From Clostridia bacterium (GTDB lineage Bacteria > Bacillota_A > Clostridia > Christensenellales > Aristaeellaceae), in the NCBI GenBank assembly GCA_017430945.1, contig JAFRMB010000148.1, positions 1 to 8,931 on the forward strand: 8,931 bases of DNA, in the 5' to 3' direction. Positions 5,560 to 8,931 of this stretch are shown here, piece after piece (positions within the stretch are counted from its first letter, which is position 1; every line of letters starts with the position of its first letter). The notes beneath the pieces were generated by a model. That model was not told where the DNA came from and ran no database searches. It worked only from the letters and a program-made list of their open reading frames with translations. The position numbers were made by a program, and so were the translations under genes.

Positions 5560-5763
5560 GGCCGGGATGCATTCAGGCCCGTCGAAGGGACACCATTCAT
5601 GGTGTCCGATCCATATCTGGGGCCGGGGTGCGTCCAGGCCCGTCGTAGGGACACCATTCATGGTGTCCGATCCATATCTGGAGCCGGGGTGCGTCCAGGC
5701 CCGTCGTAGGGACACCATTCATGGTGTCCGATCCATATCTGGGGCCGGGATATGCTCAGGCCC
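5558..5763. repeat. Tandem 61-bp repeat, three full units and one partial
   Basis: Units run 5558-5618, 5619-5679 and 5680-5740, with the first 23 bp of a fourth at 5741-5763. Each starts GGGGCCGGG or GGAGCCGGG and carries one perfect hairpin (arms GGACACCA and TGGTGTCC) at 5588-5607, 5649-5668 and 5710-5729, preceded by GTAG in units 2 and 3 and GAAG in unit 1. Units 2 and 3 differ at a single base. Exact periodicity with high identity indicates recent tandem duplication. No spacers vary, so this is not a CRISPR array. Confidence 0.9.
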
Positions 5764-5778
5764 ATTGCAGGAGCGAAC

Positions 5779-5878
5779 GGGCGATGAGGGCATCGCCCCT
5801 ACGGGGCCAGGAGCGCCTGATGCAGACCGATCAGGCGGCGGACCTGTTGGGCATCGCCCCTAAGGGGCCAGGAGCGCC
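5779..5878. repeat. Further hairpins and a direct repeat at the end of island 2
   Basis: A hairpin GGGCGATG (5779-5786)/CATCGCCC (5791-5798) is followed by CCTACGG. A second hairpin is CGCCTGAT (5814-5821)/ATCAGGCG (5830-5837). Positions 5789-5817 and 5850-5878 are a 29-bp direct repeat with one difference (CTACGG against CTAAGG), again spaced 61 bp. The rest to 5929 holds only a twofold CTTTGAA heptamer (5893-5906). Confidence 0.75.
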
Positions 5879-5929
5879 CTTTCCACTTTACACTTTGAAC
5901 TTTGAACTCTCCCATCGCCCCTGCCGGCG

Positions 5930-7804
5930 TCATTCCCGGCAGATCGCGTTGATCCAGTCGATGAAGGTGCCGGTGGTGCTGCCCTCATCGCTGCCGTGGG
6001 GCATGTTCCACACCAGGTGGTAGTCGGCGTCCAGCCCCAGCGACTGCGCCGCCAGCGCGATGTTGAAGCCGATGCCGAAGGAGGTGTGCTGGTCGGCGGT
6101 GCCGCTGCGCACGCGGAAATACTTGGCGGGATCGACGGCCTTCAGGCCCTCCGCGCCGAGCATGATCCCGGTGGCGTTGAGCAGATCGGTCTGCTGTGCG
6201 ATCAGGCCGGCCTTTTCGCCGGTCAGCGCTTCCTCGATATAGCTGTCCACCTGACCGGCGTCGAAGCCGTCCAGCTGTGAGAGCGCGTCGTAGTTGTCGG
6301 AGAGGATCTGCGCCACGCTGCGGGAGAAGTGCACCGCGCCGTCCTCGGGCAGGCCGAAGGCGTCGTTCTCGGCGGACTTGTCCATCGTGTCGAAGCCGGG
6401 GACGGCCTTGTTGCGGCTGTTGACCAGGCCGGTGCCCACCATGAAGCCCGCCAGATCGGTGACGTGCCAGCCGTCGCCATCCTGCGTCAGCCAGTCCGCG
6501 TCAGGATACTCCGCTGTGGGGTCGATCTCGCCCGCGTCTGCCATGGCGTTCAGTGCGGCGGAGATGTTGGCGAGGATCGCGTCGTAGTAGCTGCCGGCGC
6601 GCAGGCCGGTCAGCGTGAGGGCGCTGCCATCTTCGCCCTTCAGGCCAAGGCCGTTCAGGTAGTCGACGTAGGCCTCGGCCTCCAGCTCCTGCAGGCGGCG
6701 CTCGAAGTCGGTCATGCTGCCGCGATAGGTGCCGCCCAGGTCGGCCAGATCCACCCACCACCACGCGTAGGCCAGGTCGGCGTTTTCGATGTCCGCGATG
6801 GGGTAGTAGCACTGCGCGGCGTAGATGTCGTCGGGGTAGGCGCTGGCATACCTGCCGTCGGTGCTCTTCGTCACGCCCAGCGCGCCGGCCTCGTACAGGT
6901 ATCCATAGTACTCGGGCATGTTGCCGGAAGCGCCGAAGACGCTGCTCATCTGTCCGCCGCCTGAGGTGCCCACGGAGATGATCCGGTCCTTGTCGCCGGG
7001 GATCACATCGGCATTGGCCCGAAGCGCGATGACGCCGGACTTCAGATCTGCCATCTGGGTGGGCGCCTTGCCGGTGTGCAGGCCGCTTTCATCCACGGCG
7101 TCGCGGCTGCGCGCGCCGGCGGTCACGTAGACGAAGCCCTGCTCGATGTAAGCGGTATCCACCGCGCGGGGCGAGCTGGAGCGCCAGCCGCCGCACTCGT
7201 TCAGGTAGACGATGGGCGCGGTGTCGGCGGTGTAGCCGTTGACCACGGCGTCATGATCGATGCCGGTGACGTTGCCATCGGCGTCCGTCGCCAGGTAGGC
7301 CGCGGGCGCGTAGACCAGCATGGTCTGGTTTTCAAGGTTCGTGATGTTGGCGTTCATGTACACGCCCTGATAGACCGTGCCGCCCATGCCGGGGAAGCCG
7401 CCCATCATGCCGCGGCCGCCGGCAGGGCCGTTCCCGCCGTCTTTGCCGTGAAAGCCGCCCTCGGAGCCGTTCCCGTTCCCCCTGCCGGGGAAGCCGCCGC
7501 CGCGCTCTTCGTTGTTCGCGCCGACGTTGATGGCCGCCTCCTGCGCCGTCAGCGGTTCGCCGGCCTCATCCACGGCGGCCAGCGTGTAATAGGCGCCGTC
7601 GTCGCTCGGCACCCACTTGTAGACGCCCGCCTCGATCCCGGCCGCGTAGTCCAGGTATATGGCAGCGTCGATGGTCGCGTTGTCAATGCCTGATGCGCTT
7701 TCCGTGACGCTCACAGGCGTTTTCGCCTCAGCGATCGCCGCCCCTGCGAGGGACATCGCTGTCAACAGGCAGCAGCAGAGCATGGCGCACAGTCGTCTTT
7801 TCAT
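5930..7804 (-). CDS. Secreted subtype B tannase (tannin acylhydrolase-like alpha/beta hydrolase)
   Basis: A 624-residue exported serine esterase of the bacterial tannase family, which cleaves galloyl esters of plant tannins to gallate. Residues 1-25 are a signal peptide (MKRRLCAMLCCCLL start, cleavage near AIA/EA). Residues 101-143 are an unusual Gly-rich insert (GGGFPGRGNG through GMMGGFPGMGG). The hydrolase core follows: NECGGW (202-207, probable oxyanion region), nucleophile S281 in VGTSGGGQ, then D571 in GTADQHTSF and H603 in NMPHGSDEG. The Asp-His spacing of 32 residues equals that of the Lactobacillus plantarum tannase triad as I recall it (Asp419, His451). The start was set at 7802-7804 because AGGAGG lies 8 nt before it; the 20 codons further upstream are charged and would spoil the signal peptide. 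Divergent from the helicase gene. Natural substrate may be another aromatic ester. Confidence 0.88.
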   Translation of the reverse strand: MKRRLCAMLCCCLLTAMSLAGAAIAEAKTPVSVTESASGIDNATIDAAIYLDYAAGIEAGVYKWVPSDDGAYYTLAAVDEAGEPLTAQEAAINVGANNEERGGGFPGRGNGNGSEGGFHGKDGGNGPAGGRGMMGGFPGMGGTVYQGVYMNANITNLENQTMLVYAPAAYLATDADGNVTGIDHDAVVNGYTADTAPIVYLNECGGWRSSSPRAVDTAYIEQGFVYVTAGARSRDAVDESGLHTGKAPTQMADLKSGVIALRANADVIPGDKDRIISVGTSGGGQMSSVFGASGNMPEYYGYLYEAGALGVTKSTDGRYASAYPDDIYAAQCYYPIADIENADLAYAWWWVDLADLGGTYRGSMTDFERRLQELEAEAYVDYLNGLGLKGEDGSALTLTGLRAGSYYDAILANISAALNAMADAGEIDPTAEYPDADWLTQDGDGWHVTDLAGFMVGTGLVNSRNKAVPGFDTMDKSAENDAFGLPEDGAVHFSRSVAQILSDNYDALSQLDGFDAGQVDSYIEEALTGEKAGLIAQQTDLLNATGIMLGAEGLKAVDPAKYFRVRSGTADQHTSFGIGFNIALAAQSLGLDADYHLVWNMPHGSDEGSTTGTFIDWINAICRE

Positions 7805-7875
7805 GTTCTCTTCCTCCTTTTCGCTTGTGGAGGTATCCGGACTTACGCCATGGCTGCACGACACCTCATGGCTCT

Positions 7876-7904
7876 ATATTACCAGATAAAGATGAACAAA
7901 CCAA
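7876..7904 (-). promoter_or_regulatory. Possible promoter of the tannase gene
   Basis: On the minus strand, TTGGTT (7899-7904) and TAATAT (7876-7881) are 17 bp apart, in an AT-rich patch that stands out from its GC-rich surroundings. Matches are only 3 of 6 and 4 of 6, so the position is plausible but weak. The leader would be about 65 nt. Confidence 0.4.
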
Positions 7905-7972
7905 AGCTGCGCAAAAGAATTAATTGTAAAGCTGGCCGGTTTTTCGGTCGGAGCTGTGGGCATACGTCGCGC

Positions 7973-7998
7973 GGACGCCGATCACGGCGTCCCTGCGG
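7973..7998. repeat. Isolated REP hairpin between the tannase and helicase genes
   Basis: Hairpin 7973-7992 has arms GGACGCCG and CGGCGTCC with loop ATCA, followed by CTGCGG, a degenerate CTACGG. The loop-closing pair is G-C instead of the A-T of most copies, changed on both sides. Otherwise 7905-8057 shows nothing recognisable. Confidence 0.85.
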
Positions 7999-8057
7999 GG
8001 GGACTGCCCGCGCAAGGGGGCTTCCTTCGTTTCCGCGTGCGACTTTGCGCGCAGGCA

Positions 8058-8086
8058 TGGTCACCGGCGGTCGAGTGTGGTATAAT
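8058..8086 (+). promoter_or_regulatory. Extended -10 promoter for the helicase gene
   Basis: TGGTCA (8058-8063, 4 of 6 consensus) is 17 bp from a perfect TATAAT (8081-8086), which is preceded by TGG. The predicted start near 8093 gives a leader of about 148 nt, containing a GGCGCA/TGCGCC inverted repeat near 8171-8184. Confidence 0.7.
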
Positions 8087-8240
8087 GGCAGCAGGGGAAA
8101 GGGGACGGCCTGAAATCGGCTGTTCTTTCGCGGCTGTCGTATCGCCTCGGGGACGTGACCGCCCGGGCGATGGCGCACATGCGCCCGTATGACCCTTCGA
8201 TGGCTTCAGGGATAGTGTCAATGTGGAAGGGGGATATCCC

Positions 8241-8777
8241 ATGCTCCACCCCGGTCTCTATGAACAACTGATCGACCGCGCGCTGCGCAGGGAATTGGAC
8301 GACATTCCCGCGGAGCGCAAGTTGGTCGCGCCTGTGGACCCGGCGGAGGCCGCCGAGGTGCTCTCGCGGTACATCGCGGAGGCGGCGAAGCGGGCGCTGT
8401 CCGGCATGGCCGAGGGGCGGGGAGACGTGGCGGATCAGGTGGCGCTGGCGAATCGGCTGATCGGGCTGCTGCCGGAGACGGACGGCCAGGGCATCGACGA
8501 GCGGGCAGAGCAGCTGATGGCGCTGCTGGCGGCGCAGGACCCGCTGCTGGCGCTGGGCAGGTCGGCGAGCGACGCCGTGCGTCCGGAGACCTCCATCGCC
8601 CAGAGCAGCCTGTTCACCGGCGGGGCGCACGAGCCGCAGATGTTCTCCGAGCTCAAGAAGGAGATCGCCAGCGCCGACCGCATCGACATGCTGGTGTCCT
8701 TCATCAAGTGGAGCGGCGGTGGCGCGCCTCAAATCTTCGATTTGAGCCGTCGCCATCCCCGGCCTTGCCGGGGATAA
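8241..8777 (+). CDS. DUF3427-type helicase, N-terminal fragment ended by an insertion
   Basis: This codes for the N-terminal part of a large superfamily II helicase with a PLD-like nuclease-type domain, a family linked to DNA repair or defence. MLHPGLYEQLID is the usual family start, and SLFTGGAHEPQMFSELKKEI followed by DRIDMLVSFIKWSG is the beginning of the PLD-like domain. After KWSG (codon ending at 8717) an 84-bp element enters and the frame meets TAA at 8775-8777, leaving 178 residues of which the last 19 come from the element. The ATG at 8241 was chosen over GTG at 8223 because AAGGGGG lies 7 nt upstream of it. The spacer and start region form the palindrome GGGATATCCC. Homologous sequence resumes in the same frame at 8802. 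The fragment alone lacks the helicase and is unlikely to act like the full protein. Confidence 0.8.
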   Translation: MLHPGLYEQLIDRALRRELDDIPAERKLVAPVDPAEAAEVLSRYIAEAAKRALSGMAEGRGDVADQVALANRLIGLLPETDGQGIDERAEQLMALLAAQDPLLALGRSASDAVRPETSIAQSSLFTGGAHEPQMFSELKKEIASADRIDMLVSFIKWSGGGAPQIFDLSRRHPRPCRG

Positions 8778-8801
8778 CTTTGCCAAAGGCAAAGTTACCT
8801 T
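8718..8801. mobile_element. 84-bp triple-hairpin insertion element
   Basis: Three consecutive hairpins fill the insertion. H1 has inner arms CTCAAATC (8728-8735)/GATTTGAG (8739-8746) with loop TTC and an outer 7-bp stem GGTGGCG (8718-8724)/CGCCATC (8751-8757, one G.T). H2 has arms ATCCCCGGC (8755-8763)/GCCGGGGAT (8767-8775) with loop CTT. H3 has arms TAACTTTGCC (8775-8784)/GGCAAAGTTA (8788-8797) with loop AAA. The outer stem of H1 starts at the first inserted base. No transposase and no clear target duplication are seen; GCGGC occurs on both sides. I do not recognise the family. Confidence 0.75.
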
Positions 8802-8931
8802 CTGCGGCTGATCCTCGAGGATCTGGAGGCGTTTGCCCGGCGCGGCGGGGAGCTGCGCATCATCACCACGTCCTACATGGGCGCGACGGACGTCAAGGCC
8901 GTGGAAGAGCTGGCCAAGCTGCCCAATACCC
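8802..8931 (+). pseudogene. Continuation of the interrupted DUF3427-type helicase (partial at window edge)
   Basis: Codons from 8802 read [18 protein letters not shown] and then [20 protein letters not shown] to the window end, the expected continuation of the PLD-like domain. They are in the same frame as 8241-8717, so removing 8718-8801 restores [10 protein letters not shown] without a break. [10 protein letters not shown] is a hallmark stretch of this family. The reading frame continues beyond the window, so whether the rest of the gene is intact, or is translated from an internal start, cannot be judged here. Confidence 0.75.

Noticed and set aside
5558..5763. CRISPR array
   Set aside because: The whole 61-bp unit repeats, with no variable spacers and no cas genes nearby.
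7805..7864. Longer start for the tannase (644 residues)
   Set aside because: The extra residues include the ribosome binding site codons and would bury the signal peptide.
8223..8240. GTG start for the helicase fragment
   Set aside because: The ATG at 8241 has AAGGGGG at 7 nt and gives the MLHPGLYEQLID start typical of the family.
8718..8801. Programmed ribosomal bypass (like T4 gene 60) over the hairpin insertion
   Set aside because: No matching take-off and landing codons: take-off GGC at 8715 has no in-frame GGC before 8802, and the GGC at 8806-8808 would lead to TGA. Plain gene disruption is simpler.

Overview
The window is GC-rich (by eye roughly 60-65%). Its protein genes carry Gram-positive-style AGGAGG ribosome binding sites, and its protein families (TIGR02172-type kinase, MepA/NorM-type MATE pump, subtype B tannase, DUF2680-like secreted protein, DUF3427-type helicase) fit a GC-rich member of the Clostridia (Bacillota), probably host-associated. 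That placement is inference from gene content. No rRNA, tRNA or CRISPR array was seen.

Layout: positions 1-1472 form a repeat island around one gene, a REP-associated tyrosine transposase (RAYT, minus strand, 316-804). It is flanked by at least seven paired palindromes (BIME-like, about 70 bp each) with a GTAG-type head and a GGACGCC/GGCGTCC stem. One palindrome lies inside the RAYT reading frame and another supplies its stop codon. Next comes a minus-strand STAS-kinase fusion (1473-2669) with a good sigma-70 promoter, then a small basic conserved protein (2974-3165, minus) with its own extended -10 promoter. A plus-strand secreted Glu/Ala-rich and Gly-rich protein (3480-3959) is preceded by direct repeats spaced 11 bp, like an OmpR/PhoB-family regulator site. 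It converges on a MATE transporter (4045-5406, minus), and a strong hairpin terminator lies between them.

Positions 5407-5929 are a second repeat island: one BIME, three tandem 61-bp units that each contain a REP hairpin, and further hairpins of other REP subfamilies. A secreted subtype B tannase (5930-7804, minus) follows, with signal peptide and a complete Ser-Asp-His triad. It is divergent from a plus-strand DUF3427-type helicase gene (from 8241) that runs off the right edge. The helicase gene is interrupted by an 84-bp insertion made of three consecutive perfect-stem hairpins; it keeps the frame but brings in a TAA stop.

The genes do not form one pathway: they are short, mostly single-gene transcription units. 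The unifying theme is palindromic repeat activity. A RAYT with its REP elements dominates both repeat islands, with one more REP between tannase and helicase, and an apparently unrelated triple-hairpin element has entered the helicase gene. The stem sequences vary with compensatory changes, which suggests selection on the folded form. The secreted tannase, the secreted Gly-rich protein and the efflux pump would suit life with plant polyphenols, but that link is conjecture.
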